DNA of 64,000 bases from Acidimicrobiia bacterium (GTDB taxonomy: Bacteria; Actinomycetota; Acidimicrobiia; Spongiisociales; UBA5794): contig JANTHO010000005.1 of NCBI GenBank assembly GCA_024762335.1, positions 1-64,000 on the forward strand, in the 5' to 3' direction. Every line of letters begins with the position of its first letter. Within the stretch, counting starts at the first letter, position 1. Positions 8,793 through 18,941 of this stretch are shown here, in pieces. Below the pieces are notes generated by a model that made no database searches, was not told the DNA's origin, and saw only the letters and a program-made list of their open reading frames with translations. Position numbers and translations under genes: made by a program.

Positions 8793-9170
8793 ATGAGTGA
8801 TGCGTTCGGGTCGATGCCGGGGACGGGGGATGACACCGCTCGCAGGGTGATCCAACCGATCAGCAGCGCCCGGGGATGGATGAGGCTGATGGCCGTGGTC
8901 ATGTTCATCTCGGGTGGACTCGCAGCGCTCACGATCTTCGGTCTCGTCTTCGCGTGGCTTCCTCTGTGGATGGGCTACTTGCTGTGGAAGTCGGCGTCGA
9001 GCGCCGAGAGCGCGAGTGTGTCGGGGAGCGAAGCGGAAGCCATCGATTCGCTTGCACGGCTCAAGACGTATTTCACCGTCCAGGGCGTCGTGATCCTGAT
9101 CTACCTGGCTCTCACGGCGATGTCCATCGTTCTCCTGATCGGCCTCGCCGTCACCAATTCGTCGAACTGA
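8793..9170 (+). CDS. Small membrane protein, DUF5362-like
   Basis: This 125-residue protein has a polar N-terminus (about 30 residues) and two or three membrane segments (about residues 32-62 and 96-121). A short Ala/Ser/Glu-rich loop between them ends in DSLARLKTYFTVQGVV. The arrangement and the WMGYLLWKSA motif resemble the DUF5362 family, whose function is unknown. The start ATG has a good upstream GAGAGGG. It ends 29 bp from the convergent DUF1684 gene. Confidence 0.65.
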   Translation: MSDAFGSMPGTGDDTARRVIQPISSARGWMRLMAVVMFISGGLAALTIFGLVFAWLPLWMGYLLWKSASSAESASVSGSEAEAIDSLARLKTYFTVQGVVILIYLALTAMSIVLLIGLAVTNSSN

Positions 9171-9199
9171 CGGCGGCCGCGTCTGCCGGAACGGTCGGT

Positions 9200-9724
9200 T
9201 CAGCCGGTGACCGGGGGTTCGTACATCTTCTCGCCGGCCGGTATCGGTTCGGTGATCCAGTTGCCGGGCGGAGGGAGCGGACAGACGAAGTCCTCGTCGT
9301 ACACGCAGTACGGGTTCTGAGCCCGGTTGAAGTCGACGACGACGGTTCCATCCGGTGATGGATCGATGCCGACGTACCGGCCACCGCCATAGGTCTCCTT
9401 CCCGGCGGTACCGTCCCGGAAGGGGATGAACATCCCGCCGTCACCATCGTCGAGCACCGTCAGGGCGTACGTGCTGTCGCCGATGTCGAGGACGACGACA
9501 CCGAGCATCGTGTAGTCGCTGGCGGAACCGGCCGTCGACGGTATGGCAACCTTGCCGGGAACGGATGGTTCGAATACGCCGGGAATCTCCCAGTTCGGAT
9601 CCGGAGAGAAATAGGCGAGACCCGGGAAGCCGGAACGGTGCTCCTCGGGGATCGGCGAGGCATAGTGATCCGCCATGAACCGGTCACGTTCGGTCCGCTC
9701 TTCGATGAGGGTTTCGAGATCCAT
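9200..9724 (-). CDS. DUF1684 family protein
   Basis: This 174-residue soluble protein shows the DUF1684 pattern clearly: an N-terminal region with FPGLAYFSPDPNW, a central FIPFRDGTAGKETYGGGRY, and the C-terminal VVDFNRAQNPYCVYDEDFVC followed by CPLPPPGNW and IPAGEK. The family has no assigned catalytic activity. The gene lies 10 bp downstream of the GH13 amylase on the same strand and is probably co-transcribed with it, though a functional link to starch metabolism is not established. Confidence 0.85.
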   Translation of the reverse strand: MDLETLIEERTERDRFMADHYASPIPEEHRSGFPGLAYFSPDPNWEIPGVFEPSVPGKVAIPSTAGSASDYTMLGVVVLDIGDSTYALTVLDDGDGGMFIPFRDGTAGKETYGGGRYVGIDPSPDGTVVVDFNRAQNPYCVYDEDFVCPLPPPGNWITEPIPAGEKMYEPPVTG

Positions 9725-9734
9725 GGTGATGCGG

Positions 9735-11276
9735 CTAGACCCCGCCGAGGTCCCAGATGGCGGCCGACCTCGGGGCGATCGAGATGCTCGTCTGATTCTC
9801 CCCGACGGTCAGATCGCCGTGTCCCCACATCAAGGTCGCTTCGCCGAACCGGATCCTGTTGTGTGAGAGTGAGACGGTCTCGCGTTCCCGCCCTGCATTG
9901 ACCGCAACGAGGATGCGTTCGTCCCCGGAGACACGGGCGACCACGTACGTCATCGACTCGTCCGACCCGTCGGGCGGCCAGAGAATCCGGTAGTCGGACG
10001 AGCGGAGCGCCGGATGGCGATGTCGAAGTCCGACGAGGTCCTTCGAGGTGTCGAGCAGGCGACGGTTCCAGTGATCCTCGTGCGCCCAGGGGAACGACCG
10101 CCTCGAATCCGGGTCCTTGCCTCCTTCGAGACCGATCTCGGTTCCGTAGTACACGCTCGGTGCCCCGGGGAAGGTCAGGAGCAGCACGAGCGCGAGGACG
10201 ACCGAGTCCTCGTCACCCGACGCGATCGTCAGGATCCGTGCCGTGTCGTGCGAGTCGAGCAGGTTGAGGTTCGCCAGCGTCACCGGATCCGGGTAGTGGC
10301 TGAGAAGCCAGTGGATACGGTCGCGGTAGCCGGCGGCATCCAGGCCGGGCGCGATGTTGTAATACGGGTTGTCCATCATGGTCGATGTGTCGAGGCGGTC
10401 CCCGACGGTGTACGCGATCGTTGCCGTCGTGAACGGGTAGTTCATGGCTCCGTCGAAACGCGTGCCGTCGTCGACGTAGCCGGCAGCGTCTCCCCAGATC
10501 TCACCGACGATGTAGAGATCGGGATTGATGGCCCGTGTTCGCTCCCGGAACTCTTCCCAGAATCCCGGGGTTCGGATCTCCTCGGGAACATCGAGTCGCC
10601 ACCCGTCGATGCCTCGCTCCGCCCAGTGCTCGCCAACTTGCATGAGGAATTCACGGGCCTCGGCGTTGTCCGTGTTGAACTTCGGGAGGGCCCGCAGTCC
10701 CCACCAGGCTTCATAGTTAGCGGGTTCGTCGAGATCGTAGGGATTGAGCGGGAATCCGTTGATGTGGAACCACCCGACGTACGGCGACTGTTCACCGTTC
10801 TCGAGCACGTCGTGGAAGCGGAAGAAGCCGCGGCTCGAGTGGTTGAAGACGCCGTCGAGCACCACGCGAATTCCACGGTCGTGGCAGGCCGCGATCAGCG
10901 TGTCGAAGTCTTCATCGCTTCCCAGGATCGGGTCGACACGGAAGTAGTCGTGGGTGTGGTACCGGTGATTGGATGCCGACTGGAAGATCGGGTTGAAGTA
11001 GATGGCGTTGACCCCGAGATCGGTCAGCCAGTCGAGCCGATCGACGACGCCGAGGAAGTCTCCTCCCTTGTAGCCGTGGTAGGTCGGTGGCGAGTCCCAG
11101 GGTTCGAGGTTCACGGGTTTGTGGGCGGAGTCGCTCATGGCGAACCGGTCGGGGAAGATCTGATAGAACACGGCATCGGCGACCCATGAGGGGCGCTCAT
11201 GAAGTGCCGTATCTGCCGTCCGGTTCCGGCGGCAGAGCACGCAGATTTCAGAGTCGTGTGACGAGGGGGGTGTCAA
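9735..11276 (-). CDS. GH13 alpha-amylase family glycosidase (neopullulanase/cyclomaltodextrinase-like)
   Basis: This 513-residue enzyme has a (beta/alpha)8 barrel with the canonical GH13 regions: VVLDGVFNHSSRGF, the nucleophile region GWRLDVPEEIR, the acid/base region LYIVGEIWG and LLDSHDT. YQIFPDRF, HDYFRVDP and LPKFNT are typical of the intracellular maltodextrin-degrading GH13_20-like group. No signal peptide is seen, consistent with acting on dextrins imported by MalEFG. A C-terminal beta domain follows. The start is uncertain: the longest frame begins at a TTG and includes an odd CVLCRR stretch, and the conserved domain only begins near residue 30. Confidence 0.85.
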   Translation of the reverse strand: MTPPSSHDSEICVLCRRNRTADTALHERPSWVADAVFYQIFPDRFAMSDSAHKPVNLEPWDSPPTYHGYKGGDFLGVVDRLDWLTDLGVNAIYFNPIFQSASNHRYHTHDYFRVDPILGSDEDFDTLIAACHDRGIRVVLDGVFNHSSRGFFRFHDVLENGEQSPYVGWFHINGFPLNPYDLDEPANYEAWWGLRALPKFNTDNAEAREFLMQVGEHWAERGIDGWRLDVPEEIRTPGFWEEFRERTRAINPDLYIVGEIWGDAAGYVDDGTRFDGAMNYPFTTATIAYTVGDRLDTSTMMDNPYYNIAPGLDAAGYRDRIHWLLSHYPDPVTLANLNLLDSHDTARILTIASGDEDSVVLALVLLLTFPGAPSVYYGTEIGLEGGKDPDSRRSFPWAHEDHWNRRLLDTSKDLVGLRHRHPALRSSDYRILWPPDGSDESMTYVVARVSGDERILVAVNAGRERETVSLSHNRIRFGEATLMWGHGDLTVGENQTSISIAPRSAAIWDLGGV

Positions 11277-11362
11277 GGTCGTGGTCTTTCAGATCGACGG
11301 TGCCAACCACGTCATGATATGCCGATGTCCGCTGGAGATTCCATCGCTCTATCGTTTCGACC

Positions 11363-12187
11363 ATGCGTATCGGATATCAGGGAGAGCCGGGCTCCTACAG
11401 CTACCGGGCCGTCGGTGAACTGTTCCCCGACTGCGACACCGTCGGGATGATCGGATTCGCCGCAGCGTTCTCGGCGCTCGAGGATGACGAGGTCGATCGG
11501 CTCGTCCTCCCGGTGGAGAACTCGACAACCGGTTCGGTCCTTCCCGTTCTCGACCGTCTCCCCGGAGGGGACGGTCGCCGGCCGTTCGCGATCGTCGCCG
11601 AGCACCTCGTCGAGGTTCGTCACGCGATCCTCGGCGTGTCGGGAGCGACACTCGCCGGAGTGAGCGAAGTGCGCTCTCACCCCGAAGCCCTCTCCCAGGC
11701 CGAACGACGCCTCCTCGAGTTGGGAGTCGAACCCGTCGCCCGCCGTGATACGGCCGGTGCCGTGCGGGAGGTCGCCGAACTCGCAGACCCGTCGATCGCA
11801 GCGCTTGCACCGCCCGGGGCGGCGGAGATCTACGGCCTTGAGATCCTCGAACGCAACGTCATGGATCGTTCGCACAATACGACCCGGTTCGTCGTCCTCG
11901 CCCCCGGAGCCCCGCAGGTCGATCCAGACGATGACAAGACGACGCTGCTGTTCACCGCGTCGCACACGCCCGGAGCGCTCGCCCTCGTGCTCGCCGAACT
12001 CGGCCTGCGCGGAGCCAACCTCACCAGGATCGAGTCCCGTCCGGCCGACGAGGCCTGGTCGTACCGGTTCTTCGTCGATCTGGTCCATGCCCCCGGACCG
12101 GAGGGTCTTGCGGCCGTCATCGATCCACCGCCTGCAACCTGTGTCGACCTGCGCGTCCTCGGCAGCTACACGCGCGTCGTCGAGTAG
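11363..12187 (+). CDS. pheA: Prephenate dehydratase
   Basis: This 274-residue monofunctional prephenate dehydratase converts prephenate to phenylpyruvate in phenylalanine biosynthesis. The catalytic domain starts IGYQGEPGSYSYRAV and carries VLPVENSTTGSV and the TRF motif (NTTRFVVLA, near residue 172). The C-terminal ACT domain has the phenylalanine-binding GALALVLAELGLRGANLTRI and ESRP motifs, so feedback inhibition is expected. There is no chorismate mutase domain. It is divergent from the amylase gene across an 86-bp gap. The ATG at 11363 begins at the conserved N-terminus, without a strong ribosome binding site. Confidence 0.93.
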   Translation: MRIGYQGEPGSYSYRAVGELFPDCDTVGMIGFAAAFSALEDDEVDRLVLPVENSTTGSVLPVLDRLPGGDGRRPFAIVAEHLVEVRHAILGVSGATLAGVSEVRSHPEALSQAERRLLELGVEPVARRDTAGAVREVAELADPSIAALAPPGAAEIYGLEILERNVMDRSHNTTRFVVLAPGAPQVDPDDDKTTLLFTASHTPGALALVLAELGLRGANLTRIESRPADEAWSYRFFVDLVHAPGPEGLAAVIDPPPATCVDLRVLGSYTRVVE

Positions 12188-12244
12188 TCGATCCGCCTCG
12201 ACGGCCGGTTCTGCAACTACCGTTGTGCTCAGGAGGAGCAACGG

Positions 12245-13123
12245 ATGGCGACCAGCACGGCGAGTTTCGGCGCGAGCAAACGCGAGAGCCACGACGCATC
12301 CGCGTACTACGCCCGCCGGATGACACGCACGCCCGAGCCGGGGAAGGCCCGTGAGGTCCGCGATGCGCCGGCGAACGTGCTCGACCGGGTGTTCGTCCAG
12401 TCGTCGGAATCGATGGACCAGCTCCCCGACGACTGCGTCGCACTCATGGTCACGTCTCCGCCGTACAACGTCGGCAAGGACTACGACGAGGACCTCGATC
12501 TCGGTGAGTACATCGACCTTCTCCGACGGGTGTTCACTGAAACGTACCGGGTGATCGAACCGGGCGGTCGGGTTGCCGTCAACGTGGCGAATCTCGGGCG
12601 GAAGCCGTACCTCCCGCTCAACCATCTCGTCGGCTCCCTCCTGACCGAGATCGGATTCCTGCTGCGTGGCGAGATCATCTGGAAGAAGGCGAAAGCAGCC
12701 GGCGGGTCGACGGCGTGGGGATCGTGGCAGTCTGCGAAGAACCCGACGCTGCGCGACATCCATGAATACGTCCTCGTGGGGTCGAAGGAGTCGTTCCGGC
12801 GGGAGCGGGCGGGAACCGACACGATCTCGAAGGAGGGCTTTCTCGAAGCGACGATGTCGGTGTGGGACATCCTTCCGGAGTCGGCACGGCGCGTCGGGCA
12901 CCCGGCTCCATTCCCCGTCGAACTGCCGCAGCGACTGATCGAGCTCTACACGTTCGAGGGCGACCTCGTCCTCGATCCTTTCCTCGGATCGGGCTCGACC
13001 GCCGTCGCCGCCGTGCAAACGGGCCGGCACTACGTCGGCTACGAGACCGACCCGTCCTACGCCGAGCTGGCAGAGAAGCGGATCGGGGCTGCTCACGCGG
13101 GCCGCGGGGCGACGAGCCGGTGA
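12245..13123 (+). CDS. Site-specific DNA methyltransferase (amino-methyltransferase, beta-type motif order), orphan
   Basis: This 292-residue enzyme has the catalytic TSPPY motif at residues 70-74. The S-adenosylmethionine loop DPFLGSGST lies near residue 250, downstream of it; this motif order defines beta-type amino-methyltransferases. TSPPY occurs in both N4-cytosine and N6-adenine enzymes, so the modified base is not settled. No endonuclease or specificity gene is adjacent, so it appears to be solitary. The start ATG has a strong AGGAGGAG. Its stop overlaps the GTG of the next gene (GTGA), so the pair is translationally coupled. Confidence 0.88.
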   Translation: MATSTASFGASKRESHDASAYYARRMTRTPEPGKAREVRDAPANVLDRVFVQSSESMDQLPDDCVALMVTSPPYNVGKDYDEDLDLGEYIDLLRRVFTETYRVIEPGGRVAVNVANLGRKPYLPLNHLVGSLLTEIGFLLRGEIIWKKAKAAGGSTAWGSWQSAKNPTLRDIHEYVLVGSKESFRRERAGTDTISKEGFLEATMSVWDILPESARRVGHPAPFPVELPQRLIELYTFEGDLVLDPFLGSGSTAVAAVQTGRHYVGYETDPSYAELAEKRIGAAHAGRGATSR

Positions 13124-13779
13124 CCGAACGTCCGGCGGGTTCGGATGCGCCGATGGAGCGTGCCGTACTCGGAACGATCCCGTTTCTCGTCGGCGGTCTT
13201 GTCGCGTCGCTACCGCTCCTCTTCGTGACCTGGGCTTCGCCACCGCTCACGATCTTCATCATCCAGCTCGCAGCGCTCGTGCTACTGGGCCTCATCGCGA
13301 CGGTCCGGCTCGTTCCGTTCGCCGGATCCGACTGGTTCCTCGGACACGCCTGGTCGCCGTTCTGGCGGCTCGCCTCCTCCGGTGTCGCAATCGTGTTTCT
13401 CGTCACCGGCATCACGGGACTGGTCACGCTCGCGTCATCGGCGGCCCTCGGATACCCGCCGTCCCTGCAGTTCCTACAGCTCCTATCGGCGCTTGACATC
13501 GCATGGGCCGGCGCTGCACTCGTCGTCGGCGGATACCGGGCGTGGGGCCGTCCGGTTGCGGTCACGATCGGGACGTTGCTCGGGATCGCATGTATCTGGT
13601 CGATCCGGGCATACCTCGGTGCCGTCGGGTTCGGACCGGCGGGCGAGTGGATCGTCGACTCCGGCGCGCTGGCCCGGTACGTATTGCCGTTCGACGTGGC
13701 CGCCGCCGTGATGGGTATCGGGGTCTTTGTCTTCGGGACCCGCCGTCAAGCGATCGAGCAGGCGAGGCCCCAGTCGTAG
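13120..13779 (+). CDS. Multi-pass membrane protein of unknown function
   Basis: This 219-residue protein starts at a GTG overlapping the methyltransferase stop by 4 bp. It has about six hydrophobic segments from residue 16 on, with short charged loops and an Arg/Gln-rich C-terminal tail. I recognise no family motif. The tight coupling to a DNA methyltransferase is unusual but may be only an operon accident. Its 3' end overlaps that of the convergent DUF547 gene by 34 bp. Confidence 0.65.
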   Translation: MTERPAGSDAPMERAVLGTIPFLVGGLVASLPLLFVTWASPPLTIFIIQLAALVLLGLIATVRLVPFAGSDWFLGHAWSPFWRLASSGVAIVFLVTGITGLVTLASSAALGYPPSLQFLQLLSALDIAWAGAALVVGGYRAWGRPVAVTIGTLLGIACIWSIRAYLGAVGFGPAGEWIVDSGALARYVLPFDVAAAVMGIGVFVFGTRRQAIEQARPQS

Positions 13780-14522
13780 TCGCCATACTCGACCGTTGGG
13801 ATGGATCGAGTCACCCACGCTGCGTCCCCGGCCGGCAGCCAGGTCGAGACGACCCTCGCGAGATCGCGTTTCGGGGCCGGCAGCCACGTCGGCATCCGTC
13901 GCGGTCTGGTGAAATCTCCGCCGTACCAGAGGAAGATGCGGGAGAGGCGGAGTGTGCCGGTGAGGCGGTTGACGGAGGCTCCCCCTCCGGCGAGGAACGA
14001 GCGCATCTGGTCATCGAGTTGACGATCGAGGTCGGTTCCGAACGGCTCGTACCGCAGCGTCGGGCACGACGCCGATCCGCATACGAGGGCGCCGTGCACC
14101 CGGGGGTCACCGAAGCGCCGGATCTTGCCGTGTTCGATGCCGTTCAGCGAGAGGGCCTCGCCGGAGATCTCTGCCCAGGGTCGATCGAAGGCACCCGGAA
14201 TGCGCAGAACCGTTGCCGTGGCAGACTCGAATGCATCCGCTGCAAGCCACAGCGCCCCCGCGTTGTAGAGATTGAGCCAGAACGCAAGCGAGCCTTTCCT
14301 GGAGAGTGCGTCCGGATCGATCCGTTCCATGCGGTCCCGGAACGATCGAAGGTGCCCGCGCTCATCCGGGAGTGCTGCGATTCCTCCCGTGTGCAAGACG
14401 GTGAGCGTTGCGGCGAGATCCGGAGTGTCGATGGATCCACGGCCCGTCGGCTCGGGTCTCCTCGTCCGCCTCGCTCCTGCGATCGAACGAGCCACGGAGA
14501 GGGGGTTGGGTTGATCGGACAT
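13746..14522 (-). CDS. DUF547 domain-containing protein
   Basis: This 258-residue protein carries the DUF547 core: SLAFWLNLYNAGAL (about residue 77), LNGIEHGKIRRFGDPRVHGA, ALVCGSASCPTLRYEPFG and a C-terminal SRIFLWYGGDF. The conserved Cys in CGSASCP and the His of IEHG are present. Family function is unknown. There is no signal peptide. It is convergent with the upstream membrane-protein gene and lies 46 bp downstream of nhaA on the same strand. Confidence 0.8.
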   Translation of the reverse strand: MSDQPNPLSVARSIAGARRTRRPEPTGRGSIDTPDLAATLTVLHTGGIAALPDERGHLRSFRDRMERIDPDALSRKGSLAFWLNLYNAGALWLAADAFESATATVLRIPGAFDRPWAEISGEALSLNGIEHGKIRRFGDPRVHGALVCGSASCPTLRYEPFGTDLDRQLDDQMRSFLAGGGASVNRLTGTLRLSRIFLWYGGDFTRPRRMPTWLPAPKRDLARVVSTWLPAGDAAWVTRSIPTVEYGDYDWGLACSIA

Positions 14523-14568
14523 ATCCAGGTCAACGGGGCGGACGAGAGATCTGTTCCGGGGTTAGCGA

Positions 14569-15948
<1,380 letters not shown>

Positions 15949-16030
15949 GGAGAACGCGAGGTTAGCGTCACGGTGCGCCGAGTCGACCAGGGGCACCGGT
16001 ACCATCGGGAGCGTCTTCCGAAAGATTCCG

Positions 16031-17002
16031 GTGCTCATCGACATTCTCAAGATCGCGGCAGGTCTCGTCGCACTCATCTACGCGGCGGATCGCCTCGTGA
16101 AGTCGGCGGTGCGTATCTCCCGGGCCTTCGGTGTGTCGGTCGTGCTGATCGGAGCCGTGATCGTCGGTTTCGGTACGTCGGTGCCCGAGTTCGTCGTGTC
16201 GGCCCTGGCGTCGCTCGAAGGGAATCTCGATCTCGCCGTCAGCAACGTCATCAGTTCGAACACGGCGAACGTGACACTCGTCCTCGGCTCCGGTGCCGTG
16301 CTTTGGCCACTCGTCGCGAGGCGCCGAATCATCAGACGGGAAGGCGCCCTCATGTTCGCCGCAGTGGCGGCTTTGACGGCGATGCTCGCCGGGGGATCGT
16401 TGAATCTTTGGGAGGGGTTCGTTCTCCTCGCCATGCTCGGTCTCGCCATCTGGCAGATGGTCCGGTGGTCATCCGAAGACCCGGACGCCGCCCTCGCACA
16501 GATCGACGACATCGACGAGGAGGACGACGACGAGGAACCGGACGACTTTGCCAGGTGGAGAGCCACCGTCGGCAAGGAGATCTTGATCGGTCTGGCTGCG
16601 TTGATCGTCACGGTGATCGCAGCAGACTTTCTGCTCGACGGTGTGGTCGGGATCGGGGCCCGTCTGGGATTCTCGGCCGTCGTCCTTGGTCTCATCACGG
16701 GGGTCGGGACGAGCCTTCCTGAACTCGCTGCGGCGATCTCCGCGGCACGTCAACGACAGCCTGAACTGGTACTCGGCAACGTGCTCGGATCGAACATCTT
16801 CAATTCGCTCGGCGTCATCGGCCTCGCGGCTGTGCTCGGACCCGGAAGGCTGTACGAGGTCACGCCGACGCTCATCGCAATCATGGTCGGTTCGGCGCTC
16901 GTCGCCGGCTTCTTCGCCTTCACCGGTCAACGCATCAACCGGTTCGAGGGCCTGATCCTGCTCGGGGCATTCGGCGCCTACGCGGTGTACGCCTTCGTCT
17001 GA
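16031..17002 (+). CDS. Calcium/sodium (CaCA family) exchanger, YrbG-like
   Basis: This 323-residue membrane protein contains the two inverted alpha repeats of the CaCA family: GFGTSVPEFVVSALAS ... SNVISSNTANV in the first half and GVGTSLPELAAAIS ... GNVLGSNIFNSLG in the second. A short acidic cytoplasmic loop (DDIDEEDDDEEPDD) joins the halves and may sense cations. The start is taken as GTG 16031, at the beginning of the first membrane helix; a longer frame begins at 15935 but would overlap nhaA. Paired with the divergent NhaA, it suggests a cation-homeostasis locus. Confidence 0.88.
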   Translation: MLIDILKIAAGLVALIYAADRLVKSAVRISRAFGVSVVLIGAVIVGFGTSVPEFVVSALASLEGNLDLAVSNVISSNTANVTLVLGSGAVLWPLVARRRIIRREGALMFAAVAALTAMLAGGSLNLWEGFVLLAMLGLAIWQMVRWSSEDPDAALAQIDDIDEEDDDEEPDDFARWRATVGKEILIGLAALIVTVIAADFLLDGVVGIGARLGFSAVVLGLITGVGTSLPELAAAISAARQRQPELVLGNVLGSNIFNSLGVIGLAAVLGPGRLYEVTPTLIAIMVGSALVAGFFAFTGQRINRFEGLILLGAFGAYAVYAFV

Positions 17003-17027
17003 TCCCGAACCGCAAGCATATTCTCTA

Positions 17028-17061
17028 TTGACAGAGAAAACCTGAGCGAAATATACTCAAC
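17028..17061 (+). promoter_or_regulatory. hsp20 promoter overlapped by a HAIR-like (HspR) operator
   Basis: TTGACA (17028-17033) and TATACT (17052-17057) are separated by 18 bp, a near-consensus housekeeping promoter. The inverted repeat CCTGAGC-N7-ACTCAAC occupies 17041-17061 and matches the HspR operator consensus CTTGAGT-N7-ACTCAAG at 11 of 14 arm positions. Its right half overlaps the -10 element, so a bound repressor would block polymerase. A second small inverted repeat (TTCTCT/AGAGAA, 17021-17038) surrounds the -35 element. Confidence 0.75.
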
Positions 17062-17161
17062 TTGTGCGTATCGGCTTCGAGTCCCGGTCGCCGACACCTC
17101 CGTGGCCCGAAACCGATGCGACCGCATTGTCACCGTGCAGACGACATCGAAAGGAGGAACC

Positions 17162-17596
17162 GTGACGATGCTCCGTTTCAGGGACCCGTTCGAAGAGATG
17201 GACCGGATGCTCGGTTCGTTCGGCAACCCGCTTCGCGGCGGCATCATGCCGATGGACGCCTTCGAAACCGATGATGCGTACGTTCTCCGCTTCGACCTTC
17301 CCGGGGTCGATCCCGACCACGTCGATATGACCGTGGAAGGGAACGTGTTGACCGTGACCGCCGAACGGCACGAGGAAGAGACCGAGGGCGCCACCTGGCT
17401 GCTGCGCGAACGTCCTGCGGGCTCGCACCGCCGCGAGGTGCGACTCGGAGCCCGTCTCGACCCAGGTGAGATCGCGGCGAACTACGAGAACGGTGTGCTC
17501 ACCGTCAAGATCCCGATCCGGGAAGAGGCCAAACCGCGCAAGGTCGCCATCCAGTCGGGAACGAACGAAAAGCTCACAGCCGGCGTCGCAGCCTGA
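17162..17596 (+). CDS. Hsp20/alpha-crystallin family small heat-shock protein
   Basis: This 144-residue holdase chaperone has an alpha-crystallin domain spanning about residues 33-125, with DDAYVLRFDLPGVDPDHVDM, VEGNVLTVTAER and the C-terminal YENGVLTVKIPI, the usual A-x-x-x-n-G-v-L signature region. AGGAGG at 17152-17157 precedes two possible starts, GTG 17162 (spacing 4) and ATG 17168 (spacing 10); the choice between them is open. The HAIR-like operator upstream indicates HspR-type heat-shock control. A strong hairpin follows the stop. Confidence 0.92.
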   Translation: MTMLRFRDPFEEMDRMLGSFGNPLRGGIMPMDAFETDDAYVLRFDLPGVDPDHVDMTVEGNVLTVTAERHEEETEGATWLLRERPAGSHRREVRLGARLDPGEIAANYENGVLTVKIPIREEAKPRKVAIQSGTNEKLTAGVAA

Positions 17597-17614
17597 CGCC
17601 GCCGAACTCCGATG

Positions 17615-17645
17615 GGCCCTCCCGATCTCCCGGATCGGGAGGGCC
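17615..17645 (+). terminator. Hairpin terminator after hsp20
   Basis: A perfect 13-bp stem (17615-17627 with 17633-17645, loop 5) begins 18 bp after the hsp20 stop and ends 19 bp before the protease start. There is no T tract, as is common for terminators in GC-rich actinobacteria. It separates the heat-shock gene from the protease gene. Confidence 0.65.
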
Positions 17646-17664
17646 ACATGGCGGGGGATGAACC

Positions 17665-18759
17665 ATGCGAAGACATTCCGGTCTCACGGTGCTCGCCGGT
17701 GCGGCACTCGTGGCGTTCTCATTGACCGCACTGGGTGCCTGCTCGGCGCAAACGACGACGCCGTCGACAACGAGGACCGTCGCAGGAACCAGCGCCGGCT
17801 CCTCGGGTTCGGACTCGGGCGACCTCGATCTGTACGACGTTTCGGATCTGGTGAAGGAGGCGCGTGACGGCGTCGTCTCCGTGACGCAGGAACGGGTCCT
17901 ACTCACGTTCACCGGCGTGCCGGAGGAGGTTTCCTCCGGGGCCGGAACCGGCATCGTCGTAGACGACGACCTCATCCTGACGAACTACCACGTCATCGAA
18001 GGGGCGTCCAAGGTGATCGTGACCGGTCGGGACGGAGACCCGCGCGACGCAACCGTCGTTGCCCAGTCGTCTGGCAGGGACATGGCACTGCTCGAACTCG
18101 AAGACAGATCGGGGCTCCAGCCCCTGCCGCTCGGATCGGTCGACGACGTCGAAGTCGGCGATCCCGTCATCGCCATCGGCAACGCTCTCGACCTCGACAC
18201 GTCCGAACCGACCGTGTCGGCGGGCATCGTGTCTGCGAAGGACCGGACGATCCGCACCAGGAACGGCACGATGCAGCACCTCATTCAGACCGACGCTGCG
18301 ATCAACCCGGGCAACTCCGGCGGCCCGCTGCTCGATGCTGCCGGACGCGTCGTCGGGATGAGCACCGCGATCGCCGGGAACGCGCAGAACATCGGCTTCG
18401 CTATCGCGGTCGATGTTGCCGAGAGCTTCATCGAGCGGTACCGACTCGGGATCGGCGAGCCCTTCCTCGGCGTACAGATGATCGACAATTCTCAGGCCGC
18501 TGCGGACCGGTTCAACCTCGCAGCATCGACCGGTGCACTCGTCGTCGACGTTCTCGAAGGGAGTGCGGCGGACACGGCCGGCATCCAACAATGGGATGTC
18601 ATCGTGAGGATCGACGACACTCCGATCGAAACGGCCGACTCCGCCGTCGACGCGATCCTCGCATCGGTTCCCGGAGATCTCGTAGACATGGAACTCGTCC
18701 GGGGCCAGGAACGTTTACAGGTCGAGGTGACCATCGGTGAGCGTCCCATCGGGACATGA
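17665..18759 (+). CDS. HtrA/DegP-like serine protease, predicted lipoprotein, with PDZ domain
   Basis: This 364-residue extracytoplasmic quality-control protease has a signal peptide ending in a lipobox (LGAC, Cys26) and a Ser/Thr/Gly-rich linker to about residue 55. The trypsin-like domain has the catalytic triad His109 (TNYHV), Asp139 (RDMALLEL) and Ser218 (NPGNSGGPL). A C-terminal PDZ domain (about residues 265-355) has FLGVQM, SAADTAGIQQWDVIVRID and the usual hydrophobic carboxylate loop. Lipid anchoring instead of a membrane helix is the noticeable difference from many actinobacterial HtrA proteins. It lies just downstream of hsp20 but behind a hairpin. Confidence 0.9.
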   Translation: MRRHSGLTVLAGAALVAFSLTALGACSAQTTTPSTTRTVAGTSAGSSGSDSGDLDLYDVSDLVKEARDGVVSVTQERVLLTFTGVPEEVSSGAGTGIVVDDDLILTNYHVIEGASKVIVTGRDGDPRDATVVAQSSGRDMALLELEDRSGLQPLPLGSVDDVEVGDPVIAIGNALDLDTSEPTVSAGIVSAKDRTIRTRNGTMQHLIQTDAAINPGNSGGPLLDAAGRVVGMSTAIAGNAQNIGFAIAVDVAESFIERYRLGIGEPFLGVQMIDNSQAAADRFNLAASTGALVVDVLEGSAADTAGIQQWDVIVRIDDTPIETADSAVDAILASVPGDLVDMELVRGQERLQVEVTIGERPIGT

Positions 18760-18941
18760 CCGCGGAGAACGAACCTTGAACAACTGCAATCCGACCACCA
18801 TCAGTACCGAGGATGCCGGTCACCGCCGATCGTGTCTCCCGGGTCATCACCATCGTTGCCCGAGCCGATCCAGGGCCCCCTAACTCGCTCCGCGTTGGAC
18901 CGCACAGGAGAGAACTCAGGATCGAGCATCAGGAGATGATG

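Noticed and set aside
11312-13243. 643-residue open frame on the - strand
   Set aside because: It is antisense to pheA and the methyltransferase, with no domain signature; its composition is that of a shadow frame.
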